In this document: positions 18,325-28,085 of the stretch, in pieces
How positions within the stretch are numbered: the stretch's first letter is position 1
How the letters are laid out: each line of letters starts with the position of its first letter
From: JALNZF01 sp964447405
Lineage (GTDB): Bacteria; Nitrospirota; UBA9217
Direction of reading: 5' to 3'
Length of the DNA stretch: 64,000 bases
NCBI GenBank assembly: GCA_964447405.1
Contig: CAYUSP010000003.1
Span: 1-64,000 of the forward strand
The notes under the pieces: generated by a model
What the model saw: the letters and a program-made list of their open reading frames with translations, nothing else
Database searches by the model: none
Told to the model about the DNA's origin: nothing
Program-made: the position numbers and the translations under genes

Positions 18325-19230
18325 CTATCCTCCCACATATTTTTCTTTCACCAAATCGACACCTAGGAATGCCAGGACTTTGCCAATATGGTCAAAATTT
18401 TTAATTAGATATTTCATAAAGATGTGCTGGCCCGCTATCGCAAACAAAGGAAGGCATACTGTATAGAAAATAATTGCCATTGTGGATTTAAGAACACTCA
18501 CTGGATTTGAGCCAGCAGCATTGAGCGCCATTTTGCCTCTGAGTAAGGCCCTTTTTATGAGAATGGACCTTTGCCAGCGAGTTGCTGGTACTGTTTCATA
18601 TACAGAAGCTTCGTTGCACCACACAAAGACATAGCCTTCTTCGATCTTTCTTTTAAAAAAATCTCGATCTTCCCCGCCGCTGCCAAAGGCAGGATCGAAC
18701 CATTGTCGATTTTCCTGAAAGAGTTCTCTTCTCAGAAGTGCATTCCCAGATCGAGTGTTTTTCCACTCTAGGACACACCCAGAAAGATGTGAAGGCCTGT
18801 CAAAGAAATGTCCTTTCAATACCCATTTGGGCGGCTCCTTTTCAAAATGCGGTAGCACTGGGCCCAATATGCCGTCCGATTTATAGCAATTTACGGATTT
18901 GTAGAGACTCAGAAGCCACTCTGGTGCGGGAAATTCATCATCGTCTATGAAGGCGATGAAGTCACCCTTACTATTCTCAATAGTTTTGTTTCTTGCAAGA
19001 GCAATATTTTGTTCCGGTTCAACATGATAGCTTATGGAGATCTTTGAAAGCTCAACCGAGGATGTCACCGCTTGCCGGGCAGAAGCATATTTGTCGTTAT
19101 CGACAACAATGATTGAGTAATCAAATAGGCCGTTTGTCACTTGTTCTTGCAATTTAAACAGCAAGTACCTAAGTTGATTAATCCTCTTGAAAGTGCAAAC
19201 GCAAACACTTATGTGATGTTTTTGAGACAT
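18325..19230 (-). CDS. Family 2 glycosyltransferase
   Basis: The 301-residue GT-A protein begins with SVCVCTFKRINQLRYLL and has IVVDNDKYASARQAV, NIALARNKTIENSKGDFIAF and the metal- and sugar-nucleotide-binding Asp cluster IDDDEFPAPEWL. The segment GSGGEDRDFFKRKIEEGY supplies the usual ED catalytic pair. A hydrophobic C-terminal segment (AIIFYTVCLPLFAIAGQ) suggests membrane association. It probably adds one sugar of the repeat unit on undecaprenyl diphosphate; the donor and linkage cannot be read. Confidence 0.88.
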   Translation of the reverse strand: MSQKHHISVCVCTFKRINQLRYLLFKLQEQVTNGLFDYSIIVVDNDKYASARQAVTSSVELSKISISYHVEPEQNIALARNKTIENSKGDFIAFIDDDEFPAPEWLLSLYKSVNCYKSDGILGPVLPHFEKEPPKWVLKGHFFDRPSHLSGCVLEWKNTRSGNALLRRELFQENRQWFDPAFGSGGEDRDFFKRKIEEGYVFVWCNEASVYETVPATRWQRSILIKRALLRGKMALNAAGSNPVSVLKSTMAIIFYTVCLPLFAIAGQHIFMKYLIKNFDHIGKVLAFLGVDLVKEKYVGG

Positions 19231-19333
19231 TTTCTATAATATTGGCACTATTATTCAGCTGTTAAATACGATATCGCTTTATATGGTGATTCTACTAATA
19301 TCGAACATTGCATTCTACAACAGATATGATTCG

Positions 19334-20137
19334 TCATTGAAATAAAGTTCTATTTTTGCTTCTATACACAACATATCTTTCAGTGTCACAATAAATTTGA
19401 AAGTACATTGACTGGTCAAATAAATTCCGATATAACGGTTTGAGATATGCAATAAAAACATCGTTACATAATCCATTAAGTGATTCTTCTATATTTACAA
19501 GTACCAAGCGCATTATGTACTCATCAAAAGGATTAAATAAATAAAAGATAATATTTTCATTTGATGGTATTTTATAATTCGTCACATCGCTGCATATGGA
19601 CCGTATATTATCACACTGCTGCAACTTATCCTTATAGATATTAATATTTTGGTTAGCGATATTATGAAGACTTTCTGACAATTCAACACCTATAATCTCT
19701 TTAAAAGGGAATTTCGATGCCAGCAGCAGAGCGCGCCCTTTACCCGATCCTAAGTCAATAAACAGATACTGTTCATATGAAATTGTCAGTCCATTCAGAA
19801 TATCCATAAAAACTTCAACTAATGCTGTCTGGTATCTAACAGCATGTTTCATTCGTTCATCCGGAATGTCGAGGGCTTCCGGTTTAATTATTCCATCCGT
19901 ATCTGTGCCATACTTAAGATCAAATTGATTTGTTTGTTTCTTTCTTAACGCAGCTGATTTGCCGATTTCATTAATCAATTTCTTCAAACCAAGTGATATG
20001 GCAGCCAATACACCAATTTCTTTGCATTTTCTTATAAACTCACTGCTTAATGTTGACACCCTGTTCATGCTTTTACGATGGATTGACAAACCATTTTCCT
20101 CGTGTTTTGACCGCTTCAGCATATCGACCTGCTCCAT
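19334..20137 (-). CDS. Class I SAM-dependent methyltransferase
   Basis: The 267-residue protein has a Rossmann-type SAM site, LFIDLGSGKGRALLLAS, followed by the acidic strand end EIIGVELSESL and IIFYLFNPFDEYIMRLVL. The fold position of EQYLFIDLGSGKG and the NPFDE motif resemble small EPS-locus methyltransferases of unknown acceptor. About 100 N-terminal residues are extra and basic (KSMNRVSTLSSEFIRKCKE). The likely role is O-methylation of a sugar in the repeat unit. It is flanked by intergenic gaps of about 80-100 bp on both sides. Confidence 0.75.
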   Translation of the reverse strand: MEQVDMLKRSKHEENGLSIHRKSMNRVSTLSSEFIRKCKEIGVLAAISLGLKKLINEIGKSAALRKKQTNQFDLKYGTDTDGIIKPEALDIPDERMKHAVRYQTALVEVFMDILNGLTISYEQYLFIDLGSGKGRALLLASKFPFKEIIGVELSESLHNIANQNINIYKDKLQQCDNIRSICSDVTNYKIPSNENIIFYLFNPFDEYIMRLVLVNIEESLNGLCNDVFIAYLKPLYRNLFDQSMYFQIYCDTERYVVYRSKNRTLFQ

Positions 20138-20216
20138 TTGTACTAATTTTCTTTAGTTATGTACTGGAGGAACTTTAAATCATATTTAAAGTTAGTGTTC
20201 GTTTGCGTTTCAATAC

Positions 20217-21191
20217 TCAAATGCTTTTGAGCTTATGGCGTTCCTTATCTACGATATCGCCACTCTTAATAATGCGTACCGCTACGGAGTAAACGAAGGC
20301 TTTCATTGGACGTAGAGCGCATTTCCAAAAGTATCCTTGAACAAGCTTTCCACCAAAACGCTCTTTAAACATCATGAGCCCTTCCTGTTTGGATCCTTTA
20401 TCGGGATTGATTCGAACACCTACAAAATCATATTGCTTGACACCAGACTCCCGAAATTTACGAATCGCTTCCCAATGCAACAGGTTCATGGCACCCACAA
20501 CAGGATCCGGGATACTACCACCATATACATAGTAAGCGCTGTGGTTACTAAATGGTACAATTATGCTACCTTGAACTTTGCCGTCGTGTTCAGAAATCAT
20601 TATTTTAACATTTTCCCCGAAACTTCTTACGTAGTCATTGAAAGCTGAGTAGCTCATAAATCCCATTTTAGACCTTTTAAAAGTATCCCGTACTAAAGCA
20701 TATGCTGTCTCGATATACTCCAATCCCTGATGAACTTGCACACCTTGTTTCGCAGCGAGTCTTACTTTGCGTCGGTGGCTAGAGTTAAGCCCGTTCCAAA
20801 GAGCTTCCTCCTGCTGACTTAAATCAATGATGTACGTACCATAAGGAGCTGCAACTGCTTTATCTGGATACGTCCGAAAAATTGCGTTGGTTGTTGCTGG
20901 AATTATTATATCAGCCCTAATAGAGCGAAAATAGTCTATTGCACTGTTTAAGAACGATTTTTCTTCATCAATGGTAATTTCACCGTTCATCAATATTGTC
21001 TCAACCCGAAATCTAATCATCCGAACAAAACCCTTGCGGACCACAGTGTAAGGCAAAATACAGCGAATATTCTCTGCAGCGTCAATCCCTCCGAGCCAGC
21101 CGTATTCATCTCCGGCAACCTTCAAGAAAGATTCAGAAGCAAAAATGGAGAGTCCGGGATGCCAATTAATATCGATCCTCGTTGCTTTCAT
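20217..21191 (-). CDS. FemAB/GNAT-fold acyltransferase (B)
   Basis: The 324-residue protein has the GNAT/FemAB order: YGTYIIDLSQQEEALWNGL, SHRRKVRLAAKQGVQV, VQGSIIVPFSNHSAYYVYGG, NLLHWEAIRKFRESGVKQYD and FVGVRINPDKGSKQEGLMMFKERFG near residue 270. The last two blocks are the FemX-like C-terminal signature. It lies 25 bp from a deacetylase-like gene; a pair that removes an acetyl group and then adds another acyl or aminoacyl group would make sense, but this is inference. The start is ATG 21191. Confidence 0.75.
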   Translation of the reverse strand: MKATRIDINWHPGLSIFASESFLKVAGDEYGWLGGIDAAENIRCILPYTVVRKGFVRMIRFRVETILMNGEITIDEEKSFLNSAIDYFRSIRADIIIPATTNAIFRTYPDKAVAAPYGTYIIDLSQQEEALWNGLNSSHRRKVRLAAKQGVQVHQGLEYIETAYALVRDTFKRSKMGFMSYSAFNDYVRSFGENVKIMISEHDGKVQGSIIVPFSNHSAYYVYGGSIPDPVVGAMNLLHWEAIRKFRESGVKQYDFVGVRINPDKGSKQEGLMMFKERFGGKLVQGYFWKCALRPMKAFVYSVAVRIIKSGDIVDKERHKLKSI

Positions 21192-21216
21192 ATACTTATT
21201 TCAGCTTTTTGCTTAC

Positions 21217-22212
21217 TCATAAATTATGCCTTCTATAAACGCCTTCAAGTGTCGAGACGGGTATATTACGATGCCGTAAATAGGTCAGAAATGATTTAAT
21301 AGTTGAAAAATCCACTAAATCTTTCGTATGCCCAATAGCAACTATAGGCCTCACAGTTTTAGGGTCTTGTTTGTCTTCCCTTATCACTTCATTCATCATG
21401 CTTGTTAGTTCGTTTAGGGTCATTCGGCAGAAATCTAGCTTCAAGGGATATTGAAAACGTGCCATATCCCAAAGTCGTTGCAATCTTTGATTGTCTGACC
21501 AATTGCTCGAAGAACCTTTCTTATGCAAACCGACACGCTTCCCTGTTGCCATTTGCCAAAAAGGGACCATCCTTGTATAAATTGGAATCTCGAGCATAAT
21601 CCCATTCGGCACAGGAGTGTTCACATCATCGCTAAACTTCCAAAAATATCCATTTTTTAATGCACGTCTATAATCCAAACCATTTTGGTGTTGTCGTCCA
21701 CCTTTGAAAACCGATGAGTCTATTTTTATTCCATGATCGACCAAAACTTCAGCTGCAGATTGGGTCGGCTGAAACAACCAATTCCCCGCCCGGAATGAGA
21801 GTGGGGTGAAATCCGGTGAAGCCAACACAGTTCGCAAATAATTGATAGCACTGCCTACGATATCAGCGATCCGGATTTTTTGCAAAATACAAAGATTGTA
21901 TTCGTCATAGTCCAATTCCCACGCACCTTGACTATAATGAGCATTGCACCATTGAGGGTGTAGATGAAGGGCTATTTCGTGACCCTGCTCGTACAGTTCG
22001 CGGATCTGGGTTTTAACATCGTGTATAGCAGCATCTGTTCCATATGCCTCGATTCTTTCGAGTTCGTTTATCTCGACAAAAACGACGATTTTATCGTTCG
22101 CAACGTCGATTATGTCCATTAATTTCCGCGTCGGTTCATAAACCAGTTCTTTGAGCGAACCATCTCCATTGCCATATATCTCGTAATCAATAGTAAAAAT
22201 ACATTCTATCAT
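21217..22212 (-). CDS. NodB-like polysaccharide deacetylase-type protein
   Basis: The 331-residue protein starts directly with the first NodB motif as CIFTIDYEIYGNGDGS, where the Asp residues match the catalytic base. It then has HEIALHLHPQWCNAHY, giving the His pair for metal binding, SFRAGNWLFQPTQSAAEVL, and LTHTKD-like AIGHTKDLVDF near the end. There is no signal peptide, so it would work on lipid-linked or nucleotide sugars in the cytoplasm. This subfamily is common in EPS loci and the activity is inferred from fold only. It sits between the GT4 gene and a FemAB-like gene. Confidence 0.72.
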   Translation of the reverse strand: MIECIFTIDYEIYGNGDGSLKELVYEPTRKLMDIIDVANDKIVVFVEINELERIEAYGTDAAIHDVKTQIRELYEQGHEIALHLHPQWCNAHYSQGAWELDYDEYNLCILQKIRIADIVGSAINYLRTVLASPDFTPLSFRAGNWLFQPTQSAAEVLVDHGIKIDSSVFKGGRQHQNGLDYRRALKNGYFWKFSDDVNTPVPNGIMLEIPIYTRMVPFWQMATGKRVGLHKKGSSSNWSDNQRLQRLWDMARFQYPLKLDFCRMTLNELTSMMNEVIREDKQDPKTVRPIVAIGHTKDLVDFSTIKSFLTYLRHRNIPVSTLEGVYRRHNL

Positions 22213-22283
22213 TTAGCAGCCAGTTTGTTCATATCGATGATTTTTCCTCGCATGCTGTCATGTGCCGTGTTTTGCTCAATAAA

Positions 22284-23360
22284 TTATATACTGCATGTCC
22301 GATTTGTCACATAGCAGAGCGCGTCACGAAACCCTGTACACAACTTATCGATACTGCCATTTTCCCTTATCTCCCTTATTGCCGCATCGGAGAATTGCTT
22401 CTGAAGTACACTATTGTCAAGGAGGAGCAGCAGTTTTTGAGACAGTTCGAGTATATTACCCCTCTGAACGATAAATCCATTCACCCCATCCTTTACGTAC
22501 ATTATCTCAGCAGACTCATCCCCTTCCTCAGTCACCAATGGAAGCCCACAATAGAAAGCATCAACGATACTCAATCCAACTGCACCGGGGAGACAATATA
22601 CATCCGATGAAGAAAGAAGGTCCATTTTTTTTCTCTCATAGAGTGGGCCTAACTTATAAATATTATCGCCTGTAATCGAATTGAGGATTCCCTCCGGATC
22701 TGGCCCTACTAGAATTAATCCTATATCCGATCGATTGAGTAATTCGAATGCTTCGAATAAGTGCTCAAGTCGTTTACGTTTCTGCATTCTTCCAACACAA
22801 ATAATGTTTTTTCTGGTTTTGATGCCATATTCCGCCAGGACATCTTCCTTTTTTTTCCACGGCGGTAGTCCTTGGTAATCCATGTAAAGAGTGTTGTTGG
22901 CTATGAATACTTTACTGTGAAAACGAGCTGGCACGTATTTTTTCAGATGCTCCGCATAGAGGATGATGGCATCACTCATGGCCTGTTCAGTGGCATATGC
23001 CATGTTTTTTATTCGTGCCGATCTATGAGCTAGATCGCAACCTTGTCCCCAATAAATAATCTTTCGCCCCATGATTCCCTTCGCTATCAAATATGTCGGG
23101 AACAGATATAGATGTCTTAACTCCATAAAATCAATAATAATTTCTATGCGCTTTTTAAGGATTAAGCGGGATATACTCTGGACGGAAAGTGTAGTCGCCG
23201 TAAATGAAAAATCCACGGAATGTGGGCTATCGGCCTGAATCCCGTTCGACACAACCATAAAGTCAAAACCATAAAGTTTGAGATAGCAGCTCAAATAATT
23301 ATATATTGAGATACGGTAATGTGGAATATTTCCAGGGTGAATAAGAAGAACGGATATCAT
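22284..23360 (-). CDS. Family 4 glycosyltransferase (GT-B)
   Basis: The 358-residue protein has the GT-B layout with a nucleotide-sugar site in the C-terminal half: NIICVGRMQKRKRLEHLFEA, IGLILVGPDPEG, then LPGAVGLSIVDAFYCGLPLV and EGDESAEIMYVKDGVNGFIV. The E-x7-E pattern of retaining GT4 enzymes is altered around VGLSIVDA. The N-terminal HPGNIPHYRISIYNYL is typical of the acceptor domain. It probably extends the repeat unit on the cytoplasmic membrane face. Its ATG overlaps the stop of the upstream toroid gene by four bases. Confidence 0.85.
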   Translation of the reverse strand: MISVLLIHPGNIPHYRISIYNYLSCYLKLYGFDFMVVSNGIQADSPHSVDFSFTATTLSVQSISRLILKKRIEIIIDFMELRHLYLFPTYLIAKGIMGRKIIYWGQGCDLAHRSARIKNMAYATEQAMSDAIILYAEHLKKYVPARFHSKVFIANNTLYMDYQGLPPWKKKEDVLAEYGIKTRKNIICVGRMQKRKRLEHLFEAFELLNRSDIGLILVGPDPEGILNSITGDNIYKLGPLYERKKMDLLSSSDVYCLPGAVGLSIVDAFYCGLPLVTEEGDESAEIMYVKDGVNGFIVQRGNILELSQKLLLLLDNSVLQKQFSDAAIREIRENGSIDKLCTGFRDALCYVTNRTCSI

Positions 23361-24595
23361 GTGAAATTGTGCCGTCCTAGTCCACTAAGTGATCGACACT
23401 GACTGTTGTCATCAAGCGTTGCTCTAGTATCAGCTGCATCAAGAAGAGTAGCAAGAGCAAGAAGCATCCAGGCCTGCGACCATCTCATGTAAGAAATCGT
23501 ATTTTTGTAATACGGTAGGATCTGATAGTTGAAGTAACCGCTTTTATTCCACATGTTATTCATAGCCCAGTCAATAACAGCGGTGGCCATTTTCTCGCTA
23601 CCATCAGATATATCTTTGAATTCCATCAGAGTAATTATACTCTGTGCGACACTATGAATATCAAGTGGGTATATACGATTATGAAAATACTTGGGAGCAC
23701 TATTCTCACAAAAGAAATTATTTTTATAAAATTCAAATCCACGACAGGCAATAGCTTCGAATTCCGTTTCCCCTGTATTTCTTGAGATTGACCGCAGGGC
23801 GCACAGGTTGTATCCGGTATGAAAATTATCTACCCACTGCTGCGTGGACAACTCACCATAATCCCATGAACCGTCATCGTATTGTTTGCTTGCTGAATAT
23901 CGCGCAACCTTTAGAGCTGGTTCAATATATTTCTTTTTATCAGTGTGCTTGTATATTCTACACAGCAGTGCGGCACCAAGGAAATTCGCATTATGGACAC
24001 GCGTTCGCGAAGAGGGAAGCGGATAACTGAAACAAGCAACCGTATCACCTTCGGTCCAATAAAGCTCATTGAGAATATAATCAGCCGCGCTGGTTGCCAT
24101 TTCCAAGCATTTCGAAGCACCTGTATATTCGAACGCATCCAGCAATGCATTGGCCACAAAGGTTGTACATACAAGATTCGGCGCTCCCCGGGGGACCAGC
24201 ACTGTCCTTGTTTGCCATGGAAAACTGTACCCCCAGCAGCTATATCCGACGTCGGGTGATCGAAGTGCCCGCAATTTATCGATCATTTTCTCGATGAGAT
24301 TTGCATCGTCCAACATGCGCATTTTAGATAATTTTATCAACGCTGAAAGAAAGAGGGCGATGGCTTTTGGATTTTGCTCTTCTTTTATCAGTAAAAGAGG
24401 ACGAAGATTGATAGGCAGCCTCTTCATAATTTGCGTAATTGCTATTCTGCATATTCTGCTTTTATAAAACGGGGTTTTGATAAAAACGCGGCTGTTTAAT
24501 GCATCATAGGGATCATAGCCAGCCCAATCGTGTTTTCTGCAATAACGTAGTAACGCCATGGTTGTTACATTTATGTTATCAAGCTCACGATGCAA
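23357..24595 (-). CDS. Unknown EPS-locus protein, probable alpha/alpha toroid
   Basis: I do not recognise a defined function. The 412-residue protein has repeated helical pairs with aromatic and polar loop residues (YSCWGYSFPWQTRT, PNLVCTTFVANALLDAFE, NANFLGAALLCRIYK, DDGSWDYGELSTQQWVDNFH, YFNYQILPYYKNTISYMRWS), the pattern of (alpha/alpha)6 barrels such as glycoside hydrolases, lyases and prenyltransferases. It has no signal peptide. It overlaps the GT4 gene by four bases, so the two are co-translated. The start is TTG 24595 or an ATG twelve codons on; neither has a convincing ribosome-binding site. It could modify a lipid-linked glycan. Confidence 0.6.
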   Translation of the reverse strand: MHRELDNINVTTMALLRYCRKHDWAGYDPYDALNSRVFIKTPFYKSRICRIAITQIMKRLPINLRPLLLIKEEQNPKAIALFLSALIKLSKMRMLDDANLIEKMIDKLRALRSPDVGYSCWGYSFPWQTRTVLVPRGAPNLVCTTFVANALLDAFEYTGASKCLEMATSAADYILNELYWTEGDTVACFSYPLPSSRTRVHNANFLGAALLCRIYKHTDKKKYIEPALKVARYSASKQYDDGSWDYGELSTQQWVDNFHTGYNLCALRSISRNTGETEFEAIACRGFEFYKNNFFCENSAPKYFHNRIYPLDIHSVAQSIITLMEFKDISDGSEKMATAVIDWAMNNMWNKSGYFNYQILPYYKNTISYMRWSQAWMLLALATLLDAADTRATLDDNSQCRSLSGLGRHNFT

Positions 24596-24715
24596 AATGC
24601 CGTAGCCCCTTTCAGTAAAAATTGCGATTACTGCTGTGGAGGTATACAGAATAGGTTTCGTTCAGACATGGATTGCTTGGAATTGAGGGATTCAATTATT
24701 TACACAATGACCGTT

Positions 24716-25813
24716 TTAGCATATACTGCTGATCTGTTTTCTCAATAAATCAGTAATTCTCTCCGCCGTTCTACCATCCCACAGCTCGAGATCTTTCCTA
24801 ATCCTGGCGTGACCGTTTAAAATCTCATCTGTCTTTCGAAGCAAATCATCCAATTTGCACAATTGATTTGTGCCGTGAGTAATTGTAATAGGGCGTTCTG
24901 TATTTTCCCTTACCGTAAGACAGGGAATATTAAGGTAGCTTGTTTCCTCCTGTACCCCTCCGGAGTCTGTGATCACAAGACGGCAATTAAAGACCAAATT
25001 CATAAAACCTATATAATTTATCGGTTCCGGCAGGAATAGTCGCTTTGAGTTCTGCATAGTTAACAACAGACCGCTTTCTTCCAGCTTTTTCCGTGTCCGA
25101 GGATGAATGGGGAAAATGAGGGGCACTTTTTTTGATATTTCTACCAGGATATCGCATATTCTCTTTAAAACTGTCGGATCATCGACATTAGAAGGACGAT
25201 GCATGGTGACAACGCCATAATCACCTTTTTGCAATCCAAATTCATTATATGTTGTTTGTTTCTCGATCTTCTCTCTCAGCATTTCCAGGGAATCAATCAT
25301 AATGTTGCCTACGAAATGGATCTTTTCTGATGAGATACCTTCCTTCATTAAGTTGTCAGCAGCATCTCTTGACGGAATCCACAGCATATCAGCAAGAACA
25401 TCAGTAACCAGCCTATTGATTTCTTCCGGCATTCGCCTGTCGTTTGAGCGCAAACCAGCTTCTAAATGCGCCACCTTAATACCCAATTTCGATGAGCTTA
25501 TGGTCGCAGCCATGGTTGAATTTACATCTCCTACAACGACTACCAGATCAGGTCTGCGTTCCAGTAATACTTTCTCATAAGCTATCATAACCCTGCCGGT
25601 CTGCTCAGCATGAGAACCGCTTTTTACATCGAGGTAAATGTTGGGATTAGGCAATCCCAGATCTTTGAAAAAAGCGTCTGACATATTTGGATCGTAGTGT
25701 TGGCCAGTGTGAACAAGTAATGGCTCTGCCCATTCCTCTTTTTTTAGCGCGTGATATAGCGGAGCCACTTTCATAAAATTCGGTCTGGCAGCGCATACGA
25801 GGTGAATTAGCAT
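24716..25813 (-). CDS. wecB: Non-hydrolysing UDP-GlcNAc 2-epimerase (WecB/WbpI-like)
   Basis: The 365-residue protein has the full WecB signature: LVHTGQHYDPNMSDAFFKDL, VVVVGDVNSTMAATISS, HLEAGLRSNDRRMPEEINR, and TDSGGVQEETSYLNIPCL. It inverts C2 of UDP-N-acetyl sugars by anti elimination and re-addition of UDP, giving the manno form. WbpI, which acts on UDP-GlcNAc(3NAc)A, belongs to the same family and cannot be separated here by eye. Because WbpB-, WbpD- and WbpE-like genes are nearby, a WbpI role is plausible; plain UDP-ManNAc formation is the alternative. Confidence 0.92.
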   Translation of the reverse strand: MLIHLVCAARPNFMKVAPLYHALKKEEWAEPLLVHTGQHYDPNMSDAFFKDLGLPNPNIYLDVKSGSHAEQTGRVMIAYEKVLLERRPDLVVVVGDVNSTMAATISSSKLGIKVAHLEAGLRSNDRRMPEEINRLVTDVLADMLWIPSRDAADNLMKEGISSEKIHFVGNIMIDSLEMLREKIEKQTTYNEFGLQKGDYGVVTMHRPSNVDDPTVLKRICDILVEISKKVPLIFPIHPRTRKKLEESGLLLTMQNSKRLFLPEPINYIGFMNLVFNCRLVITDSGGVQEETSYLNIPCLTVRENTERPITITHGTNQLCKLDDLLRKTDEILNGHARIRKDLELWDGRTAERITDLLRKQISSIC

Positions 25814-25835
25814 CGCTCATTACTCTCCATTTCGA

Positions 25836-26888
25836 TTACTTTGCCTCCAACACGGTTATTATGCCTTGCACTATTGCATCGAGTGCTCTTGTATTGGTTT
25901 GGTACATATTTTCAGAACGATTTCGGTTTTCCACTTTTATTTTATTCCGCACATCATCGGGTGATTCAAGCAGGAAAAGTCTGTTGTTGGCAGCCAGGTA
26001 TTGATCAACAGCACCTGTTTTCCCCCGAAAGATACTGTACACAGGAACCCCCAATGCCGCAGCTTCCCGATTCATGGTTCCACCGCCGCTGATCACCAAG
26101 TCGGAATACCAGATAAGATTCAACCCGTCAACCGCCTTCTTGGGGAAAAGTATCTTGCCGTCACTGCACAACCGAGGCCATCGATCGGAGATCCAAGCCT
26201 TCTGGCTGTCGTTTCGCGGTAGTATTACAAGGCAGGTGTCCTCATTTTCCGACAGGAATTCAACTGTTTCGATGAAGAGTACATCACTTTCCGCGCTGCG
26301 ATAATGGGCCTCCATTGCAGGCGGCCGTATGGATATTACGATCTTATCTTTTCCGACGCCCAACTCATCGAGCAATTTCGGATCAGGCACAAATCCCGGG
26401 ACATAGACATCCTCTTTTATGCCTGGATATTGAAAAACACGTTCCGCCGAAATGGGTATTGATGTTTTCGGAATTACATCAGGGACCATGATGCTCACAA
26501 AATTCACCAGAGGCATGATTTTCGCGTGCTCATAATCCAGAATATTAATGACCGGCAGTCTCCACATAAAAGCATTAATATGCTGCGATCTCGATCCATG
26601 GGATATTGCAAGGTGAGGTTTCTCTTTCCACACAAAGGGTATCATTTGCAGGGAGCGGATGACCAATCCCGCAAGTTTCAGTATAATATTCTTCCCGTAA
26701 TGACGGCCTATCCGCTGATAGCGCAAACCAGATAGATCGGCCAGTTCACAGGTCTGAAAACAATCACGTGCGGTTAAGACAACCTCATAACCACGCTGTT
26801 CAAGTTGTTTGATGATCGGCTTGAAGAAAGGAATATGAGGCGAATTATCCAAATCTATCCAGATTTTTTTACTACTTTGATACTTCAT
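25836..26888 (-). CDS. DUF354 family protein (GT-B-like fold)
   Basis: The 350-residue protein matches DUF354: IWIDLDNSPHIPFFKPII at the start, then YEVVLTARDCFQTCELADL, HLAISHGSRSQHINAFM and a C-terminal WYSDLVISGGGTMNREAAAL with PVYSIFRGKTGAVDQYL. The last two blocks resemble the nucleotide-sugar site of WecB/MurG-like GT-B proteins. The family is common beside UDP-GlcNAc 2-epimerases in polysaccharide loci and may be a glycosyltransferase, but no member's reaction is known to me. It lies 22 bp upstream of the wecB-like gene. Confidence 0.85.
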   Translation of the reverse strand: MKYQSSKKIWIDLDNSPHIPFFKPIIKQLEQRGYEVVLTARDCFQTCELADLSGLRYQRIGRHYGKNIILKLAGLVIRSLQMIPFVWKEKPHLAISHGSRSQHINAFMWRLPVINILDYEHAKIMPLVNFVSIMVPDVIPKTSIPISAERVFQYPGIKEDVYVPGFVPDPKLLDELGVGKDKIVISIRPPAMEAHYRSAESDVLFIETVEFLSENEDTCLVILPRNDSQKAWISDRWPRLCSDGKILFPKKAVDGLNLIWYSDLVISGGGTMNREAAALGVPVYSIFRGKTGAVDQYLAANNRLFLLESPDDVRNKIKVENRNRSENMYQTNTRALDAIVQGIITVLEAK

Positions 26889-26915
26889 TAATTCACTCCA
26901 ACTCGTTTGATCCTA

Positions 26916-28022
26916 TTATGACAAGTATTTTTTGATCGATCCGGATATCTCAATAATATGGTTACGGGCTAGTTCCGGATACATTGGCAATGATACAATT
27001 TCCTGAGATATGCATGTGGCTTCAGGGAAATCCTGTCCATTATGCTTCAGATACGCATATGCTTTAAGATTTGGCAGGGCAATAGGATAATGGATCCCCG
27101 TAGCAACTCCTTGAGACTGCAAATGGTCCTGGAGACCTTTTCTCAGTTCTTTTTTGACCCGCACCACGTAAAGATGATACACCGCCGAGACACCACTCAT
27201 CTCAACCGGAGTGATCAAGCCAGCACCCGTCAACTGCTCGTTATAAAGATAAGCATTCTTTCTGCGCTGCTCAGACCATTTTGGAAGATGTCTTAACTTA
27301 ACGCCCAGAATCGCAGCCTGCAATCCATCCAGCCGGCTATTCACCCCTTCCATTGAATGATCATATTTATCAATACGCCCATGGTTCGCGAAAATTCTTA
27401 TTTTAGACTCCAAGGAATCATCATTCGTCACGATAGCGCCGGCGTCTCCATAAGCCCCAAGATTTTTGCCCGGATAAAAACTAAAGCAAGCCGCATCTCC
27501 GATCGAACCGATGACCCGGCCTTTATATACCGCACCATGCGCTTGTGCCGCATCCTCGATCACTTTGAGATTATGCTTTTTAGCTATCTCCAATATCGGG
27601 TCCATGTCAGCCGGCTGGCCATAGAGATGCACGGGAATGATGGCCCGGGTCCTTGGGGTTACCTTTGCTTCAATCTTCTTTACATCGATATTATAGGTAG
27701 TCGGATTAATGTCTACAAACACGACCTTTGCGCCTGTCAAAGATATAGCCTCTGAAGTGGCGATAAAACTGTTGGCAACCGTGATCACTTCATCACCTGC
27801 TCCTATGCCAAGGGCCTTCAGTGTAATGAAAATAGCATCCGTTCCATTCCCAACGCCGATGCAATGCTTCACATTGCAGAATTCTGCGAAATCTTTTTCA
27901 AATGACTGTACATATGAACCGCCTATAAATGCTGACCTCGCGATAACATCGGCAATGACAACATCGATCTCTTTTTTAATGCCTTGATACTGGATTTGAA
28001 GATCTACAAATGGAATATTCAC
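26916..28022 (-). CDS. DegT/DnrJ/EryC1 aminotransferase (WbpE-like)
   Basis: The 368-residue PLP enzyme of the sugar aminotransferase family shows IGVGNGTDAIFITLKALGIG, DEVITVANSFIATSEAI, VIEDAAQAHGAVYKGR and FSFYPGKNLGAYGDAGAIVT, the last holding the PLP Lys. These enzymes transfer an amino group from Glu to a keto nucleotide sugar. WbpE makes the 3-amino sugar of the ManNAc3NAcA pathway, and this protein keeps that family's N-terminus FVDLQIQYQGIKKEID. Together with the neighbours at 30723 and 30247 a C3 aminotransferase is the best guess. A C4 aminotransferase cannot be ruled out. Confidence 0.88.
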   Translation of the reverse strand: MNIPFVDLQIQYQGIKKEIDVVIADVIARSAFIGGSYVQSFEKDFAEFCNVKHCIGVGNGTDAIFITLKALGIGAGDEVITVANSFIATSEAISLTGAKVVFVDINPTTYNIDVKKIEAKVTPRTRAIIPVHLYGQPADMDPILEIAKKHNLKVIEDAAQAHGAVYKGRVIGSIGDAACFSFYPGKNLGAYGDAGAIVTNDDSLESKIRIFANHGRIDKYDHSMEGVNSRLDGLQAAILGVKLRHLPKWSEQRRKNAYLYNEQLTGAGLITPVEMSGVSAVYHLYVVRVKKELRKGLQDHLQSQGVATGIHYPIALPNLKAYAYLKHNGQDFPEATCISQEIVSLPMYPELARNHIIEISGSIKKYLS

Positions 28023-28085
28023 CGCTAATCCTCCCTGTAATATGAATTGCTGATAAAAGCAACCTAGCTTAGCACCTAAATAACG

